A stretch of 64,000 nucleotides of DNA. It comes from VXYL01 sp965200375 (GTDB taxonomy: Bacteria; Pseudomonadota; Gammaproteobacteria; Pseudomonadales; Azotimanducaceae). Under the pieces are notes generated by a model, which was not told the DNA's origin, did not search any database, and was given only the letters and a program-made list of their open reading frames with translations. Location of the stretch: contig OZ241353.1 of the NCBI GenBank assembly GCA_965200375.1, positions 1,798,001 through 1,862,000 on the forward strand. The letters are read 5' to 3'. Position numbers and translations under genes: made by a program. Positions 32,448 to 40,395 of this stretch are shown in pieces (within the stretch, counting starts at the first letter, position 1; each line of letters opens with the position of its first letter).

Positions 32448-32638
32448 CTTGTGCACATCCGTTCACACGGCCCTCAGAGCTCGAAAGTACCGCGGGATTA
32501 CGACTAGGCGAGGCACGCGGCGCACGTTGGTCCGCGGTCGAAGAGGCGAAGGGCGCGGCGGTGCAAGGCGTGTGGTAGATTCGAGGTGGTTGGGCGGAGC
32601 AGAAGCTGCTCGCCGCCCCAAGGAGTGGAGGTAAAGAC
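32448..32638. other. Intergenic region with hicBA promoter, 191 bp
   Basis: Lies between the helicase fragment and hicB. It should carry the hicBA promoter; a GGAGTGGAGG ribosome-binding site precedes hicB. Nothing else supported. Confidence 0.4.
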
Positions 32639-32857
32639 ATGCAGCTTACTGCCGTCATTGAGCGCGAGGGCGAAGGCTATGTTGCTCTTTGCCCCCAACT
32701 AGACATCGCGAGTCAAGGCGAAACCGTCGCGCTCGCCCGCGACAATTTGAAGGAAGCCTTGGAGTTGTTCTTCGAGACAGCCAGCAGCGAGGAAGTCTCG
32801 CGGCGTCTTCATGGGGAGGTGTACGTAATGCAGGTGGAGGTATCCGCGGCTGGCTAA
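32639..32857 (+). CDS. hicB: HicB-family antitoxin
   Basis: 72 aa. The degraded RNase H-like fold of HicB is shown by TAVIEREGEGYVALCPQLD, ASQGETVALARDNLKEALEL and FFE. It is the short type, without an appended DNA-binding domain. It would neutralise the HicA toxin encoded immediately downstream (one base separates the genes). Confidence 0.92.
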   Translation: MQLTAVIEREGEGYVALCPQLDIASQGETVALARDNLKEALELFFETASSEEVSRRLHGEVYVMQVEVSAAG

Positions 32858-32858
32858 G

Positions 32859-33086
32859 TTGCGCGTTTGGTCCGGCGCTGGCGTTTGCGAATTGCTTTCC
32901 CGTCACGGCTTCACGGAGGTGAGACGACGGGGCAGCCATATCGTGATGCAAAAGCAGATCAACGGGGATACCGTCACGGTGCCCGTGCCTGCCCACCGAG
33001 AACTGCGACAGGGCACTCTGGCAGCCATCATTCGCCAGTCTGGGCTCGCGCGGTCATTGTTCGAGGTCGGTGGTCAGGGGCGCTGA
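32859..33086 (+). CDS. hicA: HicA-family mRNA interferase toxin
   Basis: 75 aa. Shows the HicA double-stranded-RNA-binding-like fold: LLSRHGFTEVRRRGSHIVMQ with the catalytic His in GSH, then TVPVPAHRELRQGTLAAIIRQ. It cleaves mRNA when free of HicB. The TTG at 32859 immediately after the hicB stop is the only sensible start. Confidence 0.9.
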   Translation: MRVWSGAGVCELLSRHGFTEVRRRGSHIVMQKQINGDTVTVPVPAHRELRQGTLAAIIRQSGLARSLFEVGGQGR

Positions 33087-33146
33087 GCCGCTCGGTTGTA
33101 TGGCCGCGGCAAGCAGGCCGCACATCAGGACTCTTGCAGCGACCTC

Positions 33147-33246
33147 ACGCCTCAAGCACAGCACCGCCACCTGCGCGATCTCGCGGAAAGGGGCATTGAA
33201 GGTCAGCACCGTGGCACCGGCGTGGATGACCGCGGCGGCGATCCAG
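33147..33246 (-). pseudogene. Fragment of a vapC gene 3' end
   Basis: About 100 bases matching the 3' end of the downstream vapC (33353-33455) with scattered differences, including the TCTCGCGGAA and GGCGGCGATCCAG blocks. It is a leftover of a duplicated toxin gene, too short to work. Confidence 0.8.
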
Positions 33247-33255
33247 AGCCGAACT

Positions 33256-33289
33256 GCAAGTCGCGTCCTTCGTGGCGGCGCTGGAACTC
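33256..33289 (+). pseudogene. Micro-fragment of the large helicase gene
   Basis: Thirty-four bases matching 28963-28996 of the helicase gene at about 31 positions (TCCTTCGTGGCGGCG is shared). It joins a vapC fragment directly, so it marks a recombination scar. Confidence 0.55.
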
Positions 33290-33350
33290 CCGTAGGTGCG
33301 TTCCGCGGCTCAGCGGCCAGGGGGCACGGACGAGCGGCAGACCAACGGCA

Positions 33351-33749
33351 TTACGCCTCAAGCACCATCGCTGCAACCCGCGCAATCTCGCGGAAGTGCG
33401 CGTCGAAAGTCAGCACCGTCGCCCCAGCGTTGATTGCCGTGGCGGCGATCCAGATGTCGTTGGTGGGCAGAGGGGTGCCCTTGTTCCTCAACTCCGCGAA
33501 GATCTCGCCGTAGATGCGGGCGACGTTGCCGTCCACGTCGAGGGTTTCGACGGCAGCGTGGTCGAGGAACAGCGCCAAGGCTTGGGCGTTCCGGTCCGAT
33601 TGGCTGCCCAAGAGGAAGCCAGCCCACAGTTCGCCGCGCACTACCGTCGGCACGCCGATCCAATCCGCCTGGTCGATGCGCGCCACCGCTTGCCGGTGGC
33701 CCCGCTGGAAGTTGCTGTACGCCGACGTATCGAGGCACAGCCGGTTCAT
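33351..33749 (-). CDS. vapC: VapC-type PIN-domain toxin
   Basis: 132 aa from ATG 33749, overlapping vapB by four bases. PIN-domain acids are in place: LCLDTSAYSNFQ, the Glu in VVRGELWAGF near residue 40, and TNDIWIAATAI near 98 with FDAHFREI near the end. A magnesium-dependent ribonuclease toxin. The longer upstream frame is out of the antitoxin's frame and is not coding. Confidence 0.93.
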   Translation of the reverse strand: MNRLCLDTSAYSNFQRGHRQAVARIDQADWIGVPTVVRGELWAGFLLGSQSDRNAQALALFLDHAAVETLDVDGNVARIYGEIFAELRNKGTPLPTNDIWIAATAINAGATVLTFDAHFREIARVAAMVLEA

Positions 33750-33997
33750 CGCCACATCGCCTCGTCGACTTCGCCGAGCGGCGCGACGGCTTGTTCGAAC
33801 TGCTTGTACTCCGCCTCGCTCCAAGTGCCCGCCAACTGGCCGAGGCCGTTGGACGGCACCGCCTGACTCGAAACGCCCAAAGCGTTGCGCAACAGCGCCA
33901 GCACTGTGCGGTTGAGCGAGGTTCCCCGCTTGCGCCGCTCCTTCTCCAGCGCCTGCGCCAGTTCGGCGGGGACGTTGCGGATCGTCATGGTCTTCAT
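33746..33997 (-). CDS. vapB: FitA/VapB-type ribbon-helix-helix antitoxin
   Basis: 83 aa. The N-terminus TMTIRNVPAELAQALEKE and SLNRTVLALLRNALG form a ribbon-helix-helix DNA-binding domain; the tail (QFEQAVAPLGEVDEAMW) should bind the toxin. It overlaps vapC by four bases. The start is ATG 33997, or the second ATG nine bases on. Confidence 0.92.
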   Translation of the reverse strand: MKTMTIRNVPAELAQALEKERRKRGTSLNRTVLALLRNALGVSSQAVPSNGLGQLAGTWSEAEYKQFEQAVAPLGEVDEAMWR

Positions 33998-34241
33998 GGG
34001 CGTTCCCCAGTGACTTCATAGTCATGCAGTCTATGCAGGCAGCACTATGTCGTCAACGTGCGGCCTGTGACGGCAGGCTTACGCCTGCGAACCCCGGTTA
34101 TGAAACCGTGCGAACTTGCGCCCGCCGAGCCGCCCGTCAACTGATCCTCTCGGCAGAGGCCGAGCGTCCACTCATGCCGAGGCGAGCGGTTCGCCCCCTC
34201 TCTTCTTGGCTTGCAGGCGATTGGCGTTGTATCCTGTCAAC
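33998..34241. other. Intergenic region, 244 bp
   Basis: Divergent gap between vapBC and the following gene pair. It should hold two promoters. No gene or repeat seen. Confidence 0.35.
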
Positions 34242-34503
34242 ATGACACGGGCCAGACACCCAAAGAAGGAGGTGGAGCGGGCACTGGCTGAAGCCGAAGC
34301 CGCTGGGTGGCTGGTTACAGCCACTTCGTCCCGGGCATCGCTGGGGCATCATGCGTTGCGACGAAGAGGGACGGAGCCGTTGCCAAGCGTCAATCTGGTC
34401 AACGCCCCGCAACCCAGGCGACCACGCCAAGCAATTGCGACGGCTGGTCGGGAGGTGCCCGCACGGCCATGAAGCCGCCGAGCGCGGGCAGCAAACCCGA
34501 TAG
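34242..34503 (+). pseudogene. HicA-like toxin gene with a frameshift
   Basis: The ATG frame gives RHPKKEVERALAEAEAAGW, the start of a widespread small toxin-like family. The family's second half appears in another frame (HRWGIMRCDEEG, then IWSTPRNPGDHAKQLRRLV) and runs to a TAG at 34501. A shift near 34300-34336 separates them. An intact HTH partner gene follows 11 bases later. It may be a true inactivation, or a single-base sequence error. Confidence 0.75.
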
Positions 34504-34514
34504 GAGGTACCCAA

Positions 34515-35054
34515 GTGCCAACCCACCATTTCACGTTGATTGTCGATGGCGCGGATTTGCAGGACGAGTCGGTGATCGACCGCCTCTTTGAAGCCGGATG
34601 CGACGACGCCTTGGTTGGCAGCGTGGACGGCGTTCAGTTCATCGACTTCGACCGCGACGCCGCCAGCTTGGATGTCGCCGTGTTGTCGGCCGTGGCGGAT
34701 GTCGAGCAGGTGGGTGGCTTTCAGGTCGTTCGCTTGGCCAATGCCGGGTTGGTCTCCATAGCGGACATCGCAGTCCGCATCGGGCGCACTCGGGAGAGCG
34801 TGCGGCTGCTTGTGTCCGGCGCTCGCGGCCCCGGGAACTTTCCCGCGCCCGTGACGGACCCTCGGGCAAGATACCGTTTGTGGCGCTGGGCGGACGTGGA
34901 GCGCTGGTTCGGGCGTCAAGTCGGCGAAGCTGCTGTGGGTGCGCGGGAAGAACACCTCCTGTCCGCCATCAACGCCTGTTTGGAACTCCGTCAAGAGGGC
35001 CATCGGTTGGACGCGGAAGAGCGCGGCCGCTTGCAGGCGTTGGCGGGTCTCTAA
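34515..35054 (+). CDS. HTH protein, partner antitoxin of the frameshifted toxin
   Basis: 179 aa from GTG 34515, with a perfect AGGAGG seven bases upstream. The N-terminal part (TLIVDGADLQDESVIDRLFE, GCDDALVG, IDFDRDAAS) is a small alpha/beta domain. The middle holds a MerR/AlpA-like helix-turn-helix (LVSIADIAVRIGRTRESVRL) and YRLWRWADVERWF. Proteins with this layout are typically encoded after the toxin-like gene seen here, so it is probably its antitoxin and autoregulator. Intact, unlike its partner. Confidence 0.75.
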   Translation: MPTHHFTLIVDGADLQDESVIDRLFEAGCDDALVGSVDGVQFIDFDRDAASLDVAVLSAVADVEQVGGFQVVRLANAGLVSIADIAVRIGRTRESVRLLVSGARGPGNFPAPVTDPRARYRLWRWADVERWFGRQVGEAAVGAREEHLLSAINACLELRQEGHRLDAEERGRLQALAGL

Positions 35055-35231
35055 GGGCTTGTGGTTGATCTGCTCACTTTGGAAATCCGGGCTGAACCAA
35101 GTAGAACGCGACCACGCGCTCGCCCTTCAGCTACTTTGTGGTTGTTCCAGCTCGCCACCCCACGCCGAGCAGCCTAGGCAGCTCGCGCGGCCCTGCTCCC
35201 CCGCAGGCCACGCCGTCTGGCGTCTTTGGCG
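35055..35231. other. Convergent gap, 177 bp
   Basis: Between two genes that end facing each other. Some self-complementary GC stretches, but no clear hairpin followed by a T run. No gene seen. Confidence 0.35.
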
Positions 35232-36368
35232 TCAGGCCGTGGCGGCGTGTTCCTCCGCCTGTTCTTGCGCGCCGTCCTGCGGCGCGTAGTAGGGCACGCG
35301 GCGGGATTCGTCGCGGTCGAGAATGGTCAGCCGTTCCATTATCCGGCGGTGCGGCCAGAAGTCGCCGCTGGCGCTGTGCAGTGCGGCGCGGTTGTCCCAC
35401 ATGGCGATTGAGCCGGCCTCCCAGCGGAAGCGGCAGGTGTAGTCCGGCCGGCCTTCCTGCTGCTTCATGCGCAGCAGAAGCTCCTCTGCTTCCGTCTCGT
35501 CGAGGCCGTGCCCAGGCGCGAAGCGGCGCACGAATCCCTGCTGCACGTAGAGGGTGGTGCGTCCGGTCTCGGGGTGGGTGCGCGCCACCGGGTGAACGGC
35601 CTCCGGCGTCACGCCGTCCATCCGATGCGTGTAGTTGCCGACGTGAACCGCGCTCAAGTGCTCGACTCGGCGCTTCACCTCCAGCGGCAGCCCTTCCCAC
35701 ATGGCGTAGCAGTCGCAGAAGCAGGTGTCGCCGCCCACCGGCGGGCCTTCGCGGCACATCAGCACCGAGGCCATCGGCGGGCGCGGCTGCCAAGTGGCGT
35801 CGGCGTGCCAGCCGGACGCCGCGCCGGGCGCGTCCTGGTCGGACTTGAGGGTCAACAGCGCCAGCCGGTCGCGTACCTCGAATTGCTGATCGCGGTCGAC
35901 GGCGTTGGGCATGTGCTCGCGTTCGCCGTAGGGCGCGCCGACTTCGCCGAAGCGCGCGGCGAAGGCCCACATCTGCTCGCGGGTGAGATGCTCCTGCTTG
36001 CGGAACATGATGACGCGGCGCTCCAGCCAGAGCTCGCGCAGGAACTGCACCATCCCCGGCGCGTCCAGGTCCGTCGCCAGGTCCACCCCGTGGACGACGG
36101 TGCCGATGCTCGGCTGCAGCGGTTCGAGCTTGAGGTCGATGCCGCCGACGGTAACCGGCTTGTAGTACACGGTGCCGAAGTCGCCAGCCACGAGGTCGTC
36201 CTCGGCGCGAATGCGCTCGGCCATCGCCTGCCGGCTGGAAACCCCCGGGATGCGGGCATGGGCCACGGCGCCGAGCGGCCCGGCGCGGGAAGGCGGCTTG
36301 TCTTCCTGCACGCGCTTGGCGCGCTGCTTGAAGTGTTCCTCGATCTCGGGTTCCAGTGCCTGCGCCAT
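35232..36368 (-). CDS. TauD/TfdA-family iron(II)/2-oxoglutarate dioxygenase
   Basis: 378 aa. Uses Fe(II), oxygen and 2-oxoglutarate to oxidise a small substrate, often with release of sulfite or a hydroxy-acid. The metal motif is H-x-D in SGWHADATWQ, with the distal His in WDNRAALHSA and the 2-oxoglutarate-binding Arg in RRIMERLTI. An N-terminal extension of roughly 75 residues precedes YYKPVTVGGIDLKLEPL. I chose ATG 36368, which has AAGGGG upstream, over the longer frame, whose SMEGCSMEGMEG start is repetitive. The substrate cannot be told from the sequence. A carboxylesterase, transferase and uptake genes follow in the region, suggesting catabolism of an organic acid or ester. Confidence 0.9.
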   Translation of the reverse strand: MAQALEPEIEEHFKQRAKRVQEDKPPSRAGPLGAVAHARIPGVSSRQAMAERIRAEDDLVAGDFGTVYYKPVTVGGIDLKLEPLQPSIGTVVHGVDLATDLDAPGMVQFLRELWLERRVIMFRKQEHLTREQMWAFAARFGEVGAPYGEREHMPNAVDRDQQFEVRDRLALLTLKSDQDAPGAASGWHADATWQPRPPMASVLMCREGPPVGGDTCFCDCYAMWEGLPLEVKRRVEHLSAVHVGNYTHRMDGVTPEAVHPVARTHPETGRTTLYVQQGFVRRFAPGHGLDETEAEELLLRMKQQEGRPDYTCRFRWEAGSIAMWDNRAALHSASGDFWPHRRIMERLTILDRDESRRVPYYAPQDGAQEQAEEHAATA

Positions 36369-36576
36369 GGCGATCCCCTTGCGTTGTCGTCGTGCCAGTA
36401 TAGACACTGTGCCGGAGCTTGCGGCCCCGTCTCCTTCCATGCCTTCCATAGAACAGCCTTCCATGGAACAGCCACCAGCGCTCGCTTCGTTCGGGCTAGG
36501 CATCGTGCGTTGCCGTGCGTTGCGGCGAAGCGGGTCGTTGGCGATGCCCGCCGGCGCACGACGGCTTGGGCGACTC

Positions 36577-37182
36577 CTACCCTCGCGCCTTCGCTGCCGC
36601 TTCCCGGCCCAGGCAGCGCCCCAGCCAGGCGGCGATGTTCGGGTGCTCGGCGAAGTCGATGCCGGCCGGCCGTGTCCAAGCGAAGACGCTGGCGACGTTG
36701 AGGTCCGCGACGCTGAAGGCGTCGCCTACCAGGTAGGTGCGGCCCTCCAGAGCGGCGTTCAGCACGCGGAACGGCCGCTCCAAGGCCTCGATGCCGGCCT
36801 TGGCGGCGTCCGGGTCCTTGTCGTGGCCCATCAGGCCGCGGCCCTTCAGCAGCACGTCGAGCAGGGTGCTCTCCACCGCCGTCATCACCCAGAAGGACCA
36901 GCGCAGCGTCTGCGCCTCGTCGGCGAGGTTGGCGGGGGCCAGCTTGCCGTGCTTCTTGGCCAGGTAGAGGTTGATGGCCATGGATTCGGAGAGCGCCATG
37001 CCGTCGTCTTCGATGGCCGGCGCCTGGCCCATGGGGTTCGCCGCCAGCAGCGCCTCGGAGGGGCCGGTCTCCGGGCTCAAGCCCGGAACATGCTCGAAGG
37101 CGAGGCCCAGTTCGTGCGCCATCCACAGCGTGCGCATGGCGCGGGTCTGGGTCGGGCCGTAGATGACGAGGCCGGCGCTCAC
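36577..37182 (-). CDS. Glutathione S-transferase
   Basis: 201 aa. The thioredoxin-like domain shows IYGPTQTRAMRTLWMAHELG, the cis-Pro region PMGQAPAIEDDG and the glutathione-binding LSESMAINLYLA. The all-helical C-terminal domain ends with FSVADLNVASV (the N-capping box) and PNIAAWLGRCL. It conjugates glutathione to electrophiles. GTG 37182 overlaps the peroxiredoxin stop, so both are co-translated, presumably as an oxidant and xenobiotic defence pair. Confidence 0.92.
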   Translation of the reverse strand: MSAGLVIYGPTQTRAMRTLWMAHELGLAFEHVPGLSPETGPSEALLAANPMGQAPAIEDDGMALSESMAINLYLAKKHGKLAPANLADEAQTLRWSFWVMTAVESTLLDVLLKGRGLMGHDKDPDAAKAGIEALERPFRVLNAALEGRTYLVGDAFSVADLNVASVFAWTRPAGIDFAEHPNIAAWLGRCLGREAAAKARG

Positions 37183-37658
37183 AGCGCCTCCAGAATGGCT
37201 TCCGCCTTGCTCACCTCGAAGGCGCCGGCGGCCTCCACCGCCAGCTTGGTGACCACGCCGTTGTCCACCACCATCGCGTAGCGTTGCGAGCGCTTGCCGA
37301 GGCCGAAGCCGCTGCCGTCCATCTCCAGCCCCAGGGCGCGGGTGAAGTCGCCGTTGCCGTCGCCGGCCATCACCAGGGCGTCGGCGTTCTTGTCCTTGCC
37401 CCAGGCATCCATCACGAAGGCGTCGTTCACTGCCACGCAGACGATGCTGTCCACGCCCTTGGCCTTGAACTCGTCCGCCTTGGCGACGTAGCCGGGCAGA
37501 TGCGCCTGGGAACAGGTCGGCGTGAACGCGCCCGGCACGGCGAACAGCACCACTCGCTTGCCGGCGAACAGGTCCACCGTGGTCGTCGCCGTCGGCCGCC
37601 CGCCCTTCATCACGTGCAAGGTTGCATCCGGCAGCCTTTCCCCTTGTTGAATCGCCAT
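37179..37658 (-). CDS. Peroxiredoxin of the Prx5 (redoxin) type
   Basis: 159 aa. Reduces hydroperoxides through a peroxidatic cysteine in the motif VPGAFTPTCSQAHLPGY near residue 49. DSIVCVAVNDAFVMDAWG is the other family signature. No second conserved cysteine is obvious, so it may use glutathione or glutaredoxin for recycling, fitting the overlapping transferase gene. The ATG at 37658 follows a GAGGGGGAG ribosome-binding site. Confidence 0.93.
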   Translation of the reverse strand: MAIQQGERLPDATLHVMKGGRPTATTTVDLFAGKRVVLFAVPGAFTPTCSQAHLPGYVAKADEFKAKGVDSIVCVAVNDAFVMDAWGKDKNADALVMAGDGNGDFTRALGLEMDGSGFGLGKRSQRYAMVVDNGVVTKLAVEAAGAFEVSKAEAILEAL

Positions 37659-37968
37659 GCTGCTCCCCCTCGAGTCGCTGCGGTTGGAAGGGGGCGAGTC
37701 TAACCCAACGCCACGGCACGAACGGCAGGCGCGTCGCTGCGGCCGATGGGTTATGTTGGCAGCGTCCAGGCTCAACCGGGCGACCTAGTGTGCCGCTTCC
37801 AAAGTGACGTGCGTTCCAGTGGGGCGGGTTTCGTCGCGGGGCCGGGACACCGGCGGCCTTGCGGGGCGGCACATCCTCAAGTAGCGTGCGCCGAGGCGAC
37901 GACAGACGAACGTGCCGTTTGCCACGTCGATTCGGAATCGAACCACTAGGCAGCGGGCAGGAGGCGGC
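37659..37968. other. Divergent intergenic region, 310 bp
   Basis: Lies between the peroxiredoxin (leftward) and the carboxylesterase (rightward) and should hold both promoters. No gene seen; GAGGCGG just before the esterase ATG is a plausible ribosome-binding site. Confidence 0.35.
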
Positions 37969-39531
37969 ATGGCCATCGTGGAGACGCAGCACGGCAAGGT
38001 GGAGGGCACGGCGGGCGACGGCGCGCTGGCCTTCAAGGGCATTCCCTTCGCCGCGCCGCCCGTCGGCCGCCTGCGCTGGCGGGTGCCGCAGCCGCCGGCG
38101 GCGTGGCCCGGCGTTCGGCAGGCGAAGGACTGGGGCAGGCAGGCCTGGCAGCCGGCGGTGGAGGACGCCGGGATGCTGTCGTTCGTGTTCAACGCCCGCA
38201 ACGCCGCCTATCGGGACGAGGACTGCCTGCAGCTCAACGTATTCACCCCCGGCACGAAGGGCGCCGGACGCCCGGTGCTGGTGTGGATCCACGGCGGCGG
38301 CTTCGCCGGCGGCACTGGCGGCACCCCGGTGTACGACGGCTCGGCGCTGGCGAGGCGCGGCGACGTGGTGGTGGTGACCATCAACTACCGAGTGGGGGCG
38401 TTCGGCTTTCTGCATCTCGACGAGCCGACCGGCGGGCGCATCCCCGCCACTGGCAACGAGGGCCTCCTGGACCAGGTGCAGGCGCTCCGCTGGGTGCGGG
38501 ACAACGTCGCCGCGTTCGGCGGCGATGCCGACAACGTCACCGTGTTCGGCGAGTCCGCTGGCGCGATGAGCGTGGCGGCGCTGCTGGCCGTTGCCCCGGC
38601 GAAGGGGCTGTTTCACCGGGCAATTCTCATAAGCGGCGCTGCGAGCGCGGCGCAGCCGCTGTCCCGGGCGGCGGAAGTCGCGGAGGGTCTCCTAGGCAAG
38701 CTCGGCCTGTCGCCGAAGGACGACGCGGACAAGCTCCTGGCCCTCGATCCGGCCGTGCTCACCAAGGCTGCCCAAGACTACAAGGCCGCCGGCGGCGGAA
38801 TGACGTTCCAGCCCTGCATCGACGGGGCGGTGCTCGCCGAACTGCCGCTCGCAGCGGTACGCAACGGCGCCGCGGACGGCACGCCGGTGCTGGTCGGCAC
38901 CCAGCGCGACGAGTGGCGCGGCTTCGCCCGCGCCAATCCGCTTACCGCGAACCTGGACGAGGGCGGACTGCTCGCGGAGGTCGCCAAGAACGTCCAGGAC
39001 CCGCGGACGCTCATCGACGGCTACCGGCGGATTCGGGGCAGCCGCGGCGCCGCCACGGATCCGGTCTCGCTGTTCGCCGCCATCGAGACGCACCGCAAGA
39101 TGCGCATGCCCGCGATCCAGCTCGCGGAATCCCTGGCGGAGCGCGGCCAGGCCGCCTACCACTACATCTTCGCCGGCGAATCGCCCTGGGACGGCGGGGC
39201 GCTGGGTTCGCCACACGCGATCATCATCGGCTTCGTGTTCGGCACCCATGCGTTCAGTGACGAGAGCGCCGCGTTCTTCGGCAAGGGCGAAGCCGCCGAC
39301 GCGCTCTCGAACCACCTGCAGGACGCCTTGGTGGCGCTGGCGACCACCGGCTGCCCGCGCACCGAGGCGCTGGCGGGCTGGCAGGCGTACGACAGCGCAA
39401 CGCGGTCGACGGCCGTCTTCGGCCATCCGGTGGCCGTTGCCAGCGCGCCCTACGAGGAGGAGCGCCTGCTGTGGGCAGGCCGGGAGGTGGGCGAACCGTT
39501 CGGCCCCCAGCGCTGGGGCGGCGGAGCCTGA
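37969..39531 (+). CDS. Type B carboxylesterase
   Basis: 520 aa of the alpha/beta-hydrolase fold. The nucleophile elbow FGESAGAMSVAAL has the catalytic Ser near residue 190. The oxyanion-hole motif is VWIHGGGFAGG near 103. The N-terminus, VETQHGKVEGTAGDGALAFK, then GIPFAAPPVGRLRW, is typical of the family. No signal peptide from the chosen ATG, so cytoplasmic. It hydrolyses carboxylic esters. Its orientation opposite to the dioxygenase-transferase group does not rule out a shared catabolic role. Confidence 0.95.
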   Translation: MAIVETQHGKVEGTAGDGALAFKGIPFAAPPVGRLRWRVPQPPAAWPGVRQAKDWGRQAWQPAVEDAGMLSFVFNARNAAYRDEDCLQLNVFTPGTKGAGRPVLVWIHGGGFAGGTGGTPVYDGSALARRGDVVVVTINYRVGAFGFLHLDEPTGGRIPATGNEGLLDQVQALRWVRDNVAAFGGDADNVTVFGESAGAMSVAALLAVAPAKGLFHRAILISGAASAAQPLSRAAEVAEGLLGKLGLSPKDDADKLLALDPAVLTKAAQDYKAAGGGMTFQPCIDGAVLAELPLAAVRNGAADGTPVLVGTQRDEWRGFARANPLTANLDEGGLLAEVAKNVQDPRTLIDGYRRIRGSRGAATDPVSLFAAIETHRKMRMPAIQLAESLAERGQAAYHYIFAGESPWDGGALGSPHAIIIGFVFGTHAFSDESAAFFGKGEAADALSNHLQDALVALATTGCPRTEALAGWQAYDSATRSTAVFGHPVAVASAPYEEERLLWAGREVGEPFGPQRWGGGA

Positions 39532-39601
39532 CGCGCCGCCGGCAAGACGCCGCTCTCGCGAGCCGTCGCCGGGCCACCGCGGACATTCCGATTCAGTAGA
39601 T

Positions 39602-39871
39602 TCAGTAGTGGTAGCGCGCCGCAAGGAAGAACACGCGGTTCCCCTCCACTCGGTAGACCAAGCGGTGTTCTTGATCGATGCGTCGAGACCACTTGCCGCT
39701 CAGTTGTCCACGCAGCGCCTCTGGCTTCCCCGGGCCGCTCCACGGGTCGCGGAGCACCGCTTCCACCAGATTGAGCGTCCTCAGTGCCCGGCGGCGATCG
39801 GTCCGGGTCCAATGCTCCAAGTCGTCAAGGAAGTGCGAGTCCATCACCGCCTGCCGGCGGGCGCTGGTCAT
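39602..39871 (-). CDS. yoeB: YoeB-family toxin (ribosome-dependent mRNA interferase)
   Basis: 89 aa. RelE-fold toxin with the family markers FLDDLEHWTRTDRRRALRTL, NLVEAVLRDPW, GKPEALRGQLSGKWSRRI and HRLVYRVEGNRVFFLAARYHY, including the C-terminal YHY. It cleaves mRNA at the ribosome. The gene starts inside the antitoxin stop. Confidence 0.96.
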   Translation of the reverse strand: MTSARRQAVMDSHFLDDLEHWTRTDRRRALRTLNLVEAVLRDPWSGPGKPEALRGQLSGKWSRRIDQEHRLVYRVEGNRVFFLAARYHY

Positions 39872-40152
39872 CGTCGCAGCAAACCGAACCGTGCCCGCAA
39901 GTCTTCCGCGCTCAGCGCTTCGCCCAGCCCGGCCTCGGCCCTCTCGCTGGCAGCGAGAAGTCGGCGTGCGTTCTCCGGCGATCGCAGCAGGTGGGCGGTC
40001 TCCAACCAGCCAGCGAGTTCATCGGCGGCGACTAGGGCGACGGCTTCTCTGCCACGCCGCTGGATCAATACAGGCTCGCGGGTCTCCGTCACCTGGTCCA
40101 GCAACGCCGCCAAGTTCTGCCGCGCTTGGGTGTAGCTCGTTTCGTGAAGCAT
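39868..40152 (-). CDS. yefM: YefM/Phd-family antitoxin
   Basis: 94 aa from ATG 40152. The N-terminal DNA-binding fold is ETSYTQARQNLAALLDQVTE with EPVLIQRRGREAVALVAADE. The C-terminal helix-rich tail binds YoeB. Overlaps yoeB by four bases. Confidence 0.95.
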   Translation of the reverse strand: MLHETSYTQARQNLAALLDQVTETREPVLIQRRGREAVALVAADELAGWLETAHLLRSPENARRLLAASERAEAGLGEALSAEDLRARFGLLRR

Positions 40153-40395
40153 CGTGCAAGCCACCTCGTCTATTAGGTACAGGAATGCTGTACGCTTGTT
40201 TGGGCGGTGTCAAACTGCTCGGACGACAAGCCAACTCGTTGACCACGAACCTCGACGGGGCCGCCGCTGCGCCGTTGCCCGACACCGTTGCGTCAACGGG
40301 GCGAGTTCGGTTATGTTCGGGCAGTCGTCGCCCTGCGCTCAAGCGGGTCGAACTCTCGGCCTAGGGATCGAAGGGGACGCCGAAGGGGAACCTTG
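40153..40395. other. Promoter region between yefM and the TonB receptor, 243 bp
   Basis: Divergent promoters expected. The stretch after 40190 (GCTTGTTTGGGCGG) is less GC-rich, but no firm promoter boxes or Fur-like palindrome could be seen. No gene. Confidence 0.35.

Noticed and set aside
36420..36482. Repeated TTCCAT units before the dioxygenase as an operator
   Set aside because: They form a short direct repeat with one small palindrome; spacing does not suit a dimer site and no regulator is nearby.
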